This document shows, in pieces, positions 1-6,871 of a stretch of 9,922 nt of DNA; position 1 is the stretch's first letter, and the number at the start of each line of letters is the position of its first letter. The stretch spans positions 1-9,922 of the forward strand of contig DCYK01000028.1 in assembly GCA_002331045.1 (NCBI GenBank), written 5' to 3'. Below the pieces are notes generated by a model. The model was not told the origin of the DNA and ran no database searches. It saw nothing but the letters and a program-made list of their open reading frames with translations. The position numbers and the translations under genes are program-made. This stretch comes from Candidatus Saccharibacteria bacterium UBA2112. GTDB lineage: Bacteria; Patescibacteriota; Saccharimonadia; Saccharimonadales; Saccharimonadaceae.

Positions 1-1454
1 CCTAGCTGATAAATGAGTAAACATAGAGTAAGCATACTCCATACGAGGGGCACGTAAAATCGAGGTGCAAGTCCAAATAAGAGTACGGCAAAGCCTAGTA
101 TAACGAGGATTGCGGGAGCATGTACCATAATGGCCATACTCAGTGATACTGTATGGTGCCAGATATCACCGACTATGATGCCATATGCCAAGCCAGCAGA
201 GAGACCTGTTGCACACAAGATAAACAATGTACTTACCGTGGCAAAAAGAATGTATTGCAATATCCAGCTGAACCGGCTGAGGGGCGTGGATAATAACAAT
301 TCAGTTCGACCGCTTCCCTCTTCGGATTGCATTCTAGTCAGGATCTGGAGACCGTAACCAGCGAGCGCGAGTCCTGAGATGGCAAACGTTGCACTGAACA
401 TAATATCGGTAGGCGTGCCGCCACCAATTGCTGCCAGTAATTCGCGCATCTGATCATTACCGGCGATCAATTCGTCAAACTCATCAGCAACTGCTCCAAT
501 CATTGTTCCCATGATGACCATTGCTCCGAGCCATGAAATGAACGCGGTGCGGTGAAGCCGCCATACGAGCCCCATTCGTTTTAAGAGGTATGAAGGTGCA
601 TGAGATTTGCCTGGCTGTGATGTGAAAGTACTACCGGCAACGTCGCGCCGTGCAGATAGCACGTATGCTCCGATAATAAGTAATACGATACCCCCCACGA
701 TCAAGCCGAGTAACCATGGCTGTTCATCGCCTGAGAATGGTTTGGTATTTGTCACCCAGCCGAGCGGGCTAAGATATGATAAAAATCCCGATTCAACACC
801 AAGTCCTGACTCCCTGAGGGTACCGAATGCGTCGCCAAGACCCCGAAGGAGGAATGACACAGTAAAGATAAGTGCCGCAACGCCACTGGCGCTTCGTGAA
901 TTTTCGAACAACTGTGCCGTTACAGCAGCCACAGAGGCAAAGAACATCCCCATGAGTCCGGTTGCAATACTATAGAGTAAGGTGCCCTCAAGTGGAAAAT
1001 GATTCATAGTGTAAACCGCGATGAGCCCCACTGTGAACAATGTATTGAGAAGGAATGCAAAGAGAAGTGTTGAGGTGAGCCCTGCTTGTCTGCCGACGAT
1101 GAGTGAGCTGATAATCTCGCTACGTCCCTCTTCTTCATTTTTGCGGGTATGGCGCACAACAAGGAATATATTCACGAGGCATACGAGGAGGGCGATGAGT
1201 AAAAATGACTCAATGATAGTAATCTCGCCGATGCTGGGTCCTGTGAGCGCACCACCGAGGAGACGCGTGACGATACTAGGTGCAGTGGTTGATGCATACA
1301 GGAGCACTTGCTCGGTGGAATCATACGCCAGTTTTAGCTGATCGAGCGTGACGTAGATGATACCGATCGTAATGGTTACCCATAGAGGAACTTTTACGCG
1401 GTCGAGCCGGAGTTGAAGAAGAAACAATCGCCATGTACCTTTCAGTGCGTTCAT
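1..1454 (-). CDS. ABC-2 type exporter permease, duplicated-half (TnrB/COG3559-like), 3' end outside window
   Basis: The frame is open for 484 codons from the ATG at 1454 to the left edge, so the C-terminus is missing. It is a multi-pass membrane protein with hydrophobic spans near residues 24-40, 78-100, 125-148, 160-182, 190-204, 248-266, 304-322, 352-370, 398-428 and 440-463. Two related halves are visible. Each has an acidic-Gly-Arg cytoplasmic motif, EEEGRSEIISSLIVGR at 107-122 and EEGSGRTELLLSTPLSR at 378-394, and the first half also has SPLGW at 229-233. This fits polyketide-antibiotic exporter permeases, which are usually about 530 residues, so roughly 50 are probably missing. It follows the ATPase by 4 nt, with AAGGA inside the ATPase 3' end, so the two are translationally coupled. 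The substrate is unknown; a drug, peptide or lipid export role is inferred from the family. Confidence 0.85.
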   Translation of the reverse strand, partial: MNALKGTWRLFLLQLRLDRVKVPLWVTITIGIIYVTLDQLKLAYDSTEQVLLYASTTAPSIVTRLLGGALTGPSIGEITIIESFLLIALLVCLVNIFLVVRHTRKNEEEGRSEIISSLIVGRQAGLTSTLLFAFLLNTLFTVGLIAVYTMNHFPLEGTLLYSIATGLMGMFFASVAAVTAQLFENSRSASGVAALIFTVSFLLRGLGDAFGTLRESGLGVESGFLSYLSPLGWVTNTKPFSGDEQPWLLGLIVGGIVLLIIGAYVLSARRDVAGSTFTSQPGKSHAPSYLLKRMGLVWRLHRTAFISWLGAMVIMGTMIGAVADEFDELIAGNDQMRELLAAIGGGTPTDIMFSATFAISGLALAGYGLQILTRMQSEEGSGRTELLLSTPLSRFSWILQYILFATVSTLFILCATGLSAGLAYGIIVGDIWHHTVSLSMAIMVHAPAILVILGFAVLLFGLAPRFYVPLVWSMLTLCLLIYQL

Positions 1455-1458
1455 GGCA

Positions 1459-2361
1459 TCATGTTTCCTTATTGCTATAATGTTTAATAAATAAATCTTC
1501 TAATGATTGCGGTTCACAAGTGAGGCGCTGAATGCCCAGTAACGACAACTGCCGGATAACTTCATCGAGCTGATCGGTGTCAACGGTAAAATGTGCCGTA
1601 TTTCCGGTTGCTTTGAGGTTATGGATACTCGTGAGCTTGTGAAGGATTGTTGGTTTTTTGACGGTTTTGACGGTAATCGCCTGTTGGCCCAAGTGACGCA
1701 GATGATCCAGGTCGCCCTGTTCGACCGTTTCGCCACTACGAATGATAGTGACGGTATCGGCGAGGGCCTCGACTTCGGCCAAAATATGGCTCGACAAAAG
1801 GATTGTCTTGCCTTCGGCTTTTAAATGTTTTACATAGCGCTGGAATACCGATTCCATTAATGGATCGAGCCCGCTTGTTGGTTCGTCAAGAATATAGAGC
1901 TCACTGTCGGTGGCAAGTGCGGCGATAAGGGCTACTTTTTGACGGTTTCCTTTGGAATAGGTACGACATTTTTTGCGTGGATCTAGCTGAAAATCCTTGA
2001 GTAATTGCTCGCGACGTCGTTTATCGATACCGCCACGCAAATGACAGAACAGATCAATCACCTCCCCACCAGTAAGATTGGGCCATAAATCGACGTCGCC
2101 GGGAACGTAACTGAGGCGACGGTGTAGTTTGACGGCATCATGCCATGGATCTTGTCCGAACAGGCTTGCTTGCCCTGCATTTTTTCGCAATTGTCCTAGT
2201 AGTATGCGAATTGTTGTCGACTTGCCGCTTCCGTTTGGACCCAGAAAACCATGCACCTCCCCTTTTCGCACCGTAAGGTCTAGTCCATTGAGTGCTGTGA
2301 ATCTTCCGAACTTTTTGACGAGTCCCTTGACCTCAATGATATTCTCCTGCGTCGTCGACAT
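1459..2361 (-). CDS. ABC transporter ATP-binding protein (DrrA/CcmA-like exporter ATPase)
   Basis: This 300-residue cytoplasmic ATPase should power the permease encoded just downstream. Walker A is GPNGSGKST at 41-49. Walker B and the D-loop are LYILDEPTSGLDP at 155-167, and the H-loop is SSHIL at 190-194. The signature is the variant YSKGNRQK at 135-142 instead of LSGGQ. At the Q-loop position VPGDVDLWPNLT (86-97) carries Gly where most ABC proteins have Gln; I recall both variants from exporters of this subgroup. The C-terminal domain ends with SLEDLFIKHY, as in CcmA-type exporter ATPases. The start at 2361 is supported by GAGGAGGG eight or so bases upstream. Only 60 nt separate it from the pilin gene upstream, with no terminator seen. 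A TATGAT at 2400-2405 (minus) could be a -10, but no -35 accompanies it. Confidence 0.93.
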   Translation of the reverse strand: MSTTQENIIEVKGLVKKFGRFTALNGLDLTVRKGEVHGFLGPNGSGKSTTIRILLGQLRKNAGQASLFGQDPWHDAVKLHRRLSYVPGDVDLWPNLTGGEVIDLFCHLRGGIDKRRREQLLKDFQLDPRKKCRTYSKGNRQKVALIAALATDSELYILDEPTSGLDPLMESVFQRYVKHLKAEGKTILLSSHILAEVEALADTVTIIRSGETVEQGDLDHLRHLGQQAITVKTVKKPTILHKLTSIHNLKATGNTAHFTVDTDQLDEVIRQLSLLGIQRLTCEPQSLEDLFIKHYSNKET

Positions 2362-2421
2362 GCTACCCTCCTCGACTTCAGATTATCTACGTATAGCTTA
2401 TCATAATGGGCGTAAGTGGTA

Positions 2422-2934
2422 TTAATTGCTTGATCCGAGCAGTAACGTGAGGTTGCCGTGACCCCATCCACCGTATGTTGGTGATGTTGTTGCTTCTTGT
2501 CTTACGCCGAGGATGTAGTTATCGGAAGCGGTTCCGGATTCATAATGAGTTGGGCCATCTTTTTTGTATCCTGATGCATAATGATAAACGTGAGAGCCAC
2601 CGTCATTTACTGGATCGACTGGTATAGCGGCTATATAATCGGGCACTAGATCATCTGCCAGGCATGCCTCTGCTTCACTTGCTGAAAATGCATACGGTGC
2701 GGTATTTGTACCAGGTGAGCCGCCACAGGTTGGGTAACCGCCATGATCGATATGATACAGCTCTAGTGCCTTCATAATATTATTGAGGTCAGCAGAGCGT
2801 TTTGCGTCACGGGCACTTTGGGTGACGCCATTGTAGGCAACTATGACAATGGCTGCCAAAATACCAATCACAACGACGACGATCAAGAGTTCAACGATGG
2901 TAAAACCGGGATAGCGGCGTCTTGTATTTCGCAT
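2422..2934 (-). CDS. Type IV pilin / GspG-like pseudopilin (second of a pair)
   Basis: This is a 170-residue prepilin when started at the ATG at 2934. A basic ten-residue leader (MRNTRRRYPG) ends in Gly10, the expected prepilin peptidase site, followed by FTIVELL with Glu at +5 and a hydrophobic helix to about residue 33. The head begins with a helix containing NNIMKALELYHIDHGGYP (51-68), close to GspG and minor pilins, and later has IPVDPVNDGG (104-113). Cys70 and Cys91 could form one disulfide. The frame is open further upstream to 3057. I chose 2934 because it gives a normal leader and because an extended -10 (TGCTATACT) lies only 9 nt before it; there is no Shine-Dalgarno sequence. Likely a minor pilin for adhesion, twitching or DNA uptake; the assembly machinery is not in the window. 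Confidence 0.85.
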   Translation of the reverse strand: MRNTRRRYPGFTIVELLIVVVVIGILAAIVIVAYNGVTQSARDAKRSADLNNIMKALELYHIDHGGYPTCGGSPGTNTAPYAFSASEAEACLADDLVPDYIAAIPVDPVNDGGSHVYHYASGYKKDGPTHYESGTASDNYILGVRQEATTSPTYGGWGHGNLTLLLGSSN

Positions 2935-2940
2935 GTTACT

Positions 2941-2952
2941 ATCAGTATAGCA
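2941..2952 (-). promoter_or_regulatory. Extended -10 promoter of the second pilin, near-leaderless start
   Basis: Reading on the minus strand, TGCTATACT places TATACT at 2949-2944 with TG one base upstream. Only GATAGTAAC separates it from the ATG, so transcription should begin about 2-3 nt before the start codon. No credible -35 is present. It lies in the 49-nt gap after the first pilin gene. Confidence 0.5.
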
Positions 2953-2983
2953 TGAGCGGTATAGTGCACTCGGTAGGCTCCTC

Positions 2984-3607
2984 TTATGCTCCGCTCGGCG
3001 GCGTTTCATTACAGTTCGTATAACTCGTATAAGTGATAGAACGTTTATAATAGTCATTATTTATATTGTAAGTCCCGCCGGAATTGCCGCCAATATTTTG
3101 GTGATTGCACAAATAATAATGAGCGTTTGAACCATAAAAGCCATACTCACGAAATCCGAGGCGCCGATAGGCATTATCCGTTGATGGTGATGACAGTACA
3201 TTCCAGGCACTGAGTACGTAGTCAGTGCCGTCACTCAAATACGTGTAGCACCCAATGGTCCCATTTATACCTGTCATAGATTGATCGCTTTGGGGCAGAG
3301 TAACATCAAGATCGGGTACCCACTGTGCGGTCCTGACTGAAGAGGCTGAACAATTTTCATCTGTCAAAAATGTTGCTCCAGTCGTCATTGTTGTTGATGT
3401 GACAGGGTATTCACCGTTGAGAGCGTGGTAGGCTAATATCTGTTTATTGACACTAGACATGTCCTGACGAACCTTGGCTATTTTTGCCTGCGAAGTAATC
3501 CCGTTGTACGCCACGATAACAATAGCCGCCAGAATACCGATGACAACAACGACAATTAATAGCTCAACGATGGTAAATCCGGGATTTTTTGTGCGTGCCC
3601 ACGCCAT
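2984..3607 (-). CDS. Type IV pilin-like protein (first of a pair)
   Basis: This 207-residue prepilin starts MAWARTKNPG with cleavage expected after Gly10, then FTIVELL with Glu at +5 and a membrane helix to about residue 33. Residues 9-36 are identical to the second pilin downstream. The head is larger (about 170 residues), has four cysteines (86, 120, 167, 199) that could form two disulfides, and its C-terminal part is rich in Tyr, Asn, Gly and Ser, as expected for a secreted domain. The start at 3607 is the only one that gives a proper leader. TATACT ends just 6 nt before it, there is no Shine-Dalgarno sequence, and the message is probably leaderless. The head sequence is not recognised beyond the pilin fold, so a minor pilin or adhesin role is inferred. 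Confidence 0.87.
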   Translation of the reverse strand: MAWARTKNPGFTIVELLIVVVVIGILAAIVIVAYNGITSQAKIAKVRQDMSSVNKQILAYHALNGEYPVTSTTMTTGATFLTDENCSASSVRTAQWVPDLDVTLPQSDQSMTGINGTIGCYTYLSDGTDYVLSAWNVLSSPSTDNAYRRLGFREYGFYGSNAHYYLCNHQNIGGNSGGTYNINNDYYKRSITYTSYTNCNETPPSGA

Positions 3608-3613
3608 GCTTTG

Positions 3614-3622
3614 AGTATACCA
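3614..3622 (-). promoter_or_regulatory. Extended -10 promoter of the first pilin, leaderless start
   Basis: On the minus strand TGGTATACT occupies 3622-3614, followed by CAAAGC and then the ATG at 3607. Normal spacing puts the transcription start at, or within a base of, the A of the ATG. No good -35 is visible at 15-18 nt. The arrangement matches that of the neighbouring pilin gene. Confidence 0.55.
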
Positions 3623-3672
3623 TAAGTATAATTACACTAACGGAGGCTTTGCGGCGAACAAAACGGTACTTA

Positions 3673-5322
3673 TTAAGGTGCTAGTGTGCGGTAATTACGT
3701 ATAATTCTGAGAATGAAATACGCCATTGAAACTGTCGAACCTATCGTTAGGAATGTGACGGTATACCACAGGGTTGTCAGTACATTCGACATAATATCAA
3801 CCGGCAGGAAACGATTTGCCATAAATAGTGCAACAGTTGGTACGGCTACGGCAGTTATGATGAGTATCCAACTCGAGAGTGCATTACGCTGTTCTGCCGC
3901 CTCCGCTTTGTGCTGGTTAGCCCAACCATCGCGTTGGATATTTGCCATCGCCACAAGTGCAGAATCAAGCCATACGGCAAGAATGCGAGTATAGTATACT
4001 TCACCAGGGAGGAAGAGTACGGAACGGACTATTTCACGGAACGTAACGTTCGGCACTTTTGTGGTGACGAGTATCGATTGGAGGATTGCGAGTGCGATTG
4101 GTATGAACCATATCGGACTGAATATAAATTGATTGAGTGCAATACTTGTCACGAGCACAACGAGAAAGAGGATGCGTAGTGCGAGGTTCCAGCCGAGTGC
4201 CACTTGCTTGAACCACCGGCGACGATCAATCCATGGATGAAAGTCACGAATCATATCGGCAAAATGGCCATCCTGCCATTTACGTCGTTGACGTTGCCAG
4301 GTGTGTGGTGTATACATTGGACCTACCCAAGCGCGGGCTTCGGTACTCGTTGCATTGGTGTAGCCTAATTTTTGTAGCGTACGCGTTAATTCCGCATCTT
4401 CAACAAGTGTTTCATAGTCCCAAGGTGCGCCACCGTCGGTCATACGGGCTGCTTCACGGAGTGCTTCTGCTCGAAAGAGTGTCGCTTGACCGCCGAGAAT
4501 TTCTGATCGATTTCCTCGTAGTTGCTGTCTAATGCCGGTGACAGCAAATTCATGGCGTTGCCCGTGTATTAACGATAACGATTTACCTCGCATTTCTTTA
4601 CCGGAGGGAATTTTGAACGAATACCGTGCCATAACGCCACCTGCTCGTACGCGACGGATCAAGTCGGTCTCTAGATGATGCACCATGTCCTTGTCAGCTT
4701 CGACATCGGCATCAAGTCCGAGTACGAAATCGAAATCTCCCATTTGAATATAGCGCCAATACATCCAGTTCAACGCATTTACTTTTGAGCCTTTTGAACT
4801 ACCGTCTTCGTTACGGCCATTAAGGTCATAAGGTCTTTCAACGATGAGTTGATCGCGAAACTCTCCGACGAGCGGCAGAATGGCATCATATGCTGCATCA
4901 GATTCACCAGGGCCATTAATGACAACGATGATTTGGTCGACTTGACGTGTTTGTAGCAGGAGGCTGATAACAGTTTTGTCAATGTCACTTTCTTTTTCGT
5001 ATGTTGGAATGAGCGCAATGATGCGTGCGTAATCGGCCTGCACTCGTGTGCCTTGTGTCGCTTTGTCGATTCTTTTCTTGACGGACGTTGTACGGGACTG
5101 TGCTGGTCGCGCTACTTTTTGTCGTGTTTTTGGCTGACTTTGCTTTTTTACTTTTTTTGTACGTTTAGGTGGAGTAATTGGTTCTACGATACCACCAAGA
5201 TGAATCTTTACTGGTGTTGCCATGCCGGGCATGTCCTTGCGTATTGTTCGATCAATTTCTTCAAGCACCTCAGCAGAACGCCGTTCTTTTGGCTTTAGTA
5301 AGGTATATCCGTATGTATTCAT
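3673..5322 (-). CDS. Membrane-anchored family 2 glycosyltransferase, processive-type
   Basis: A 549-residue enzyme expected to transfer sugars from nucleotide-sugar donors to a growing surface glycan on the cytoplasmic face. The GT-A domain starts at about 100 (IALIPTYEKESD). It carries KGSKVNALN at 177-185, the metal-binding DAD at 204-206, the acceptor-side ED at 308-309, and QRRKW at 345-349. The last corresponds to the QxxRW of cellulose and hyaluronan synthases, with Lys for Arg. Membrane spans follow near 376-396, 401-419, 433-460, 482-502 and 512-537. There is no span before the catalytic domain; instead residues 51-90 form a Lys/Arg-rich, probably disordered linker. AAGGAT precedes the start at 5322, and a strong promoter lies upstream. 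The product is not known; exopolysaccharide or glycolipid synthesis is inferred from motifs only. Confidence 0.88.
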   Translation of the reverse strand: MNTYGYTLLKPKERRSAEVLEEIDRTIRKDMPGMATPVKIHLGGIVEPITPPKRTKKVKKQSQPKTRQKVARPAQSRTTSVKKRIDKATQGTRVQADYARIIALIPTYEKESDIDKTVISLLLQTRQVDQIIVVINGPGESDAAYDAILPLVGEFRDQLIVERPYDLNGRNEDGSSKGSKVNALNWMYWRYIQMGDFDFVLGLDADVEADKDMVHHLETDLIRRVRAGGVMARYSFKIPSGKEMRGKSLSLIHGQRHEFAVTGIRQQLRGNRSEILGGQATLFRAEALREAARMTDGGAPWDYETLVEDAELTRTLQKLGYTNATSTEARAWVGPMYTPHTWQRQRRKWQDGHFADMIRDFHPWIDRRRWFKQVALGWNLALRILFLVVLVTSIALNQFIFSPIWFIPIALAILQSILVTTKVPNVTFREIVRSVLFLPGEVYYTRILAVWLDSALVAMANIQRDGWANQHKAEAAEQRNALSSWILIITAVAVPTVALFMANRFLPVDIMSNVLTTLWYTVTFLTIGSTVSMAYFILRIIRNYRTLAP

Positions 5323-5393
5323 GTATCGTGATCCTTATCCTTTGATGAAGAATATATAGATATGTCGTCCACCCTTGTAGATAACATGAGATC

Positions 5394-5422
5394 ATTATAA
5401 CATAAATACTTTATATTGTAAA
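5394..5422 (-). promoter_or_regulatory. Sigma70-like promoter for the glycosyltransferase
   Basis: On the minus strand TTTACA (5422-5417) is followed by exactly 17 nt and then TATAAT (5399-5394). That is one mismatch in the -35 and none in the -10. It predicts a leader of about 65 nt ending in the AAGGAT ribosome site before 5322. It lies in the 158-nt AT-rich gap after the ZIP gene. Confidence 0.7.
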
Positions 5423-5480
5423 TATATTATGTAATAAAATGTATAAAAAACTATTATTACTATTTGTTCATCGGGCATTA

Positions 5481-6338
5481 TCAATCATGCCTAGTCGCTG
5501 TATCATCGTGATCGTGATGTTCTTCTTCTTCTTCGTTATGTTCGTGCGTCTCTTGCGCCGCATGTTCGTGATCATGTCCTTGATCAATGTATCCATGGAG
5601 GGTGACAGTGACAGTACTAACGAGGATTGCTCCGATAATGAGCATTATAGATTGCCACCCGGCGAACCTTTTTGCTTCGTTCTTGTGGATTTCTGGAATA
5701 ATATCGCTGACAGCAATATATATGAAGAAGCCAGCAATCAGTCCAAGTATAGCGTCAAAAGGTATGGCTACAGCTTGCCCGAGTTGGAAAAAGATCACTG
5801 CCGCTACTGTCGTAGCGAGCGCACTGAAGATATTAACCCAGATAACCTTTGCGCGTGCCATTCCCTTGTGTAAGAGCAAGCCAAAATCACCTATTTCTTG
5901 CGGGATTTCATGAGCGGCAACTGCCAGTGTGACGATAATACCTGTTGATGGGCTGACTAAAAATCCTGCAGCGATAGCGATACCATCAATGAAGTTGTGT
6001 AACGTATCACCGACGATAATTAATGAGGTTGTTGGATCACTTTTTTTGTCGGCATGTTCATGATGGTGATGAAACCAGTGCAAAAAGCGCTCGAGCAAAA
6101 AGAATACGAGTATTCCAGCTAATGTAAACACGAGTGCTGTATCAATACTACCCTCATGCGATGCCTCACGGAGCAGGTCGATAAAGGCTGCAGCCAGTAG
6201 TGCGCCTGCAGCGAAGGGCGTCGCGTATGTGGCAAGTTTTTTGGCGCGCTGCTTGTTTGCTACCATTAAGAGTCCGCCAATCAGCGAGAAGAGCCCGCCA
6301 ATCAGCGAGAAAAATACTACCATAATCAAGTTAGACAT
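5481..6338 (-). CDS. ZIP-family divalent metal transporter
   Basis: A 285-residue inner-membrane metal uptake protein, probably for zinc and perhaps also iron or manganese. The family signature is clear: HNFIDGIAIAAGF corresponds to the metal-binding fourth span and HEIPQEIGDF to the fifth, with His, Asp and Glu ligands. A His-rich loop (HWFHHHHEH) follows the third span. The C-terminus carries a His/Asp/Glu tail with GHDHEH, HEH and EHHDHDD, a likely metal-sensing or metal-trapping element. The first span contains a direct repeat, FSLIGGL twice at residues 10-23. The start at 6338 has AAGGA about 7 nt upstream. It is divergent from a Fur/Zur-type regulator whose presumed operator overlaps this gene's predicted promoter, so expression under metal starvation is likely. 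Confidence 0.93.
   Translation of the reverse strand: MSNLIMVVFFSLIGGLFSLIGGLLMVANKQRAKKLATYATPFAAGALLAAAFIDLLREASHEGSIDTALVFTLAGILVFFLLERFLHWFHHHHEHADKKSDPTTSLIIVGDTLHNFIDGIAIAAGFLVSPSTGIIVTLAVAAHEIPQEIGDFGLLLHKGMARAKVIWVNIFSALATTVAAVIFFQLGQAVAIPFDAILGLIAGFFIYIAVSDIIPEIHKNEAKRFAGWQSIMLIIGAILVSTVTVTLHGYIDQGHDHEHAAQETHEHNEEEEEHHDHDDTATRHD
6271..6312 (-). repeat. 21-bp tandem duplication inside the ZIP gene
   Basis: Positions 6271-6291 and 6292-6312 are adjacent 21-nt copies matching at 19 of 21 positions. In frame they encode FSLIGGL twice in the first membrane span. The unit is seven codons, so the reading frame is kept. Confidence 0.8.
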
Positions 6339-6353
6339 ATTATTTCCTTTCGT

Positions 6354-6372
6354 CTATGTACTGTACACATAG
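6354..6372. promoter_or_regulatory. Inverted repeat at the ZIP transcription start region
   Basis: CTATGT and ACATAG flank 7 nt; an alternative smaller palindrome, TGTAC-T-GTACA, lies inside at 6357-6367. It covers the predicted -10 and start point of the ZIP gene and sits between that start and the ribosome site. It could be a second operator or chance in an AT-rich gap. Confidence 0.3.
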
Positions 6373-6389
6373 TAGAGCTATGCTATAAT
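6362..6389 (+). promoter_or_regulatory. Promoter of the Fur/Zur-family gene
   Basis: TGTACA (6362-6367), 16 nt, then TATAAT (6384-6389) with TG one base upstream, giving an extended -10. The predicted start near 6396 falls within the inverted repeat at 6389-6411, so the gene is probably self-regulated. Confidence 0.6.
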
Positions 6390-6397
6390 TATTGCAA
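6369..6397 (-). promoter_or_regulatory. Promoter of the ZIP transporter gene
   Basis: On the minus strand TTGCAA (6397-6392), 17 nt, then TACTAT (6374-6369). Each hexamer matches consensus at 4 of 6 positions. The -35 lies inside the left arm of the inverted repeat at 6389-6411, so a protein bound there should block RNA polymerase. Confidence 0.45.
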
Positions 6398-6411
6398 ATT
6401 ACTTGCGATAA
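6389..6411. promoter_or_regulatory. Probable Fur/Zur-family operator shared by the divergent genes
   Basis: TTATTGCAA (6389-6397) and TTGCGATAA (6403-6411) form a 9-5-9 inverted repeat with one mismatched pair. Size and base composition fit binding sites of dimeric Fur-superfamily repressors. It overlaps the -35 of the ZIP promoter and the end of the -10 and start point of the regulator promoter. That the neighbouring regulator binds it is inference. Confidence 0.6.
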
Positions 6412-6421
6412 GGATAAATAA

Positions 6422-6853
6422 ATGCAAGTCAACGTATTGCAACTACAATTTGAAAAGAAAGTAAGCGAAGCGAGTTTACGCATGACAACAACTCGTCGCG
6501 GTATTTTCGATATCTTGTCGAAAGCTGAGCGTCCGCTCGAGATAACCGAGATCGTCACGCGCTTGCCTGGTGTTCATTTTGTCAGTGTTTATCGTTCGGT
6601 CGATGCGCTACGTCGCGCGGGATTGATCAAGCAACTTCCCTATGGCTTTAAAAATCGATTCGAACTTAGCGATGCGTTTTTACCCCACCATCATCATGCT
6701 ACATGCGACGTATGTGGGACGGTCTACGAAATTAATAATGGGAAAATCGAGCAAGCTCTCCGGAGTGTGACGAACGAGGTCGGGTTCACCTCAAGCAGAC
6801 ATCATTTCGAAATATATGGAACGTGCCGTACATGTTCAAAGTCAGCGCAGTAG
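6422..6853 (+). CDS. Fur-superfamily metal-responsive repressor, probably Zur-like
   Basis: A 143-residue DNA-binding repressor. The N-terminal winged helix covers about residues 10-85, with MTTTRRGIFDIL (21-32), RPLEITEIV (37-45) and the recognition helix region VSVYRSVDALRRAGLI (54-69). The dimerisation domain follows. HHHH at 89-92 and H127/H128 are likely regulatory metal ligands. CDVC (95-98) and CRTC (135-138) form the two CxxC pairs of the structural zinc site. The start at 6422 is supported by AAGGA 7 nt upstream; Met21 would cut off the first helix. The only plus-strand gene in the window, it is divergent from a ZIP transporter with a dyad between them, which suggests a zinc sensor. 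Fur or Mur (iron or manganese) specificity cannot be excluded from sequence alone. Confidence 0.9.
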   Translation: MQVNVLQLQFEKKVSEASLRMTTTRRGIFDILSKAERPLEITEIVTRLPGVHFVSVYRSVDALRRAGLIKQLPYGFKNRFELSDAFLPHHHHATCDVCGTVYEINNGKIEQALRSVTNEVGFTSSRHHFEIYGTCRTCSKSAQ

Positions 6854-6871
6854 TTTCTGGAAATCATTAAC

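Noticed and set aside
607..1341. Plus-strand open frames opposite the permease gene
   Set aside because: The minus frame is continuous and gives a coherent membrane protein with family motifs; the plus frames show no recognisable features or ribosome sites.
2935..3057. N-terminal extension of the second pilin frame up to an ATG at 3057
   Set aside because: It would add 41 residues before a complete prepilin leader and overlap the 3' end of the first pilin gene by 74 nt. The ATG at 2934 gives a standard leader and fits the extended -10.
5440..5490. Possible terminator of the ZIP gene (GGCAT...ATGCC followed at distance by a T-run)
   Set aside because: The 5-bp stem overlaps the stop codon and the T-run is more than 20 nt away, so it does not form a standard intrinsic terminator.
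1459..6338. Alternative genetic code with TGA as Gly, as in some Patescibacteria
   Set aside because: TGA ends the ATPase and ZIP proteins at the expected family positions and no in-frame TGA interrupts any gene.
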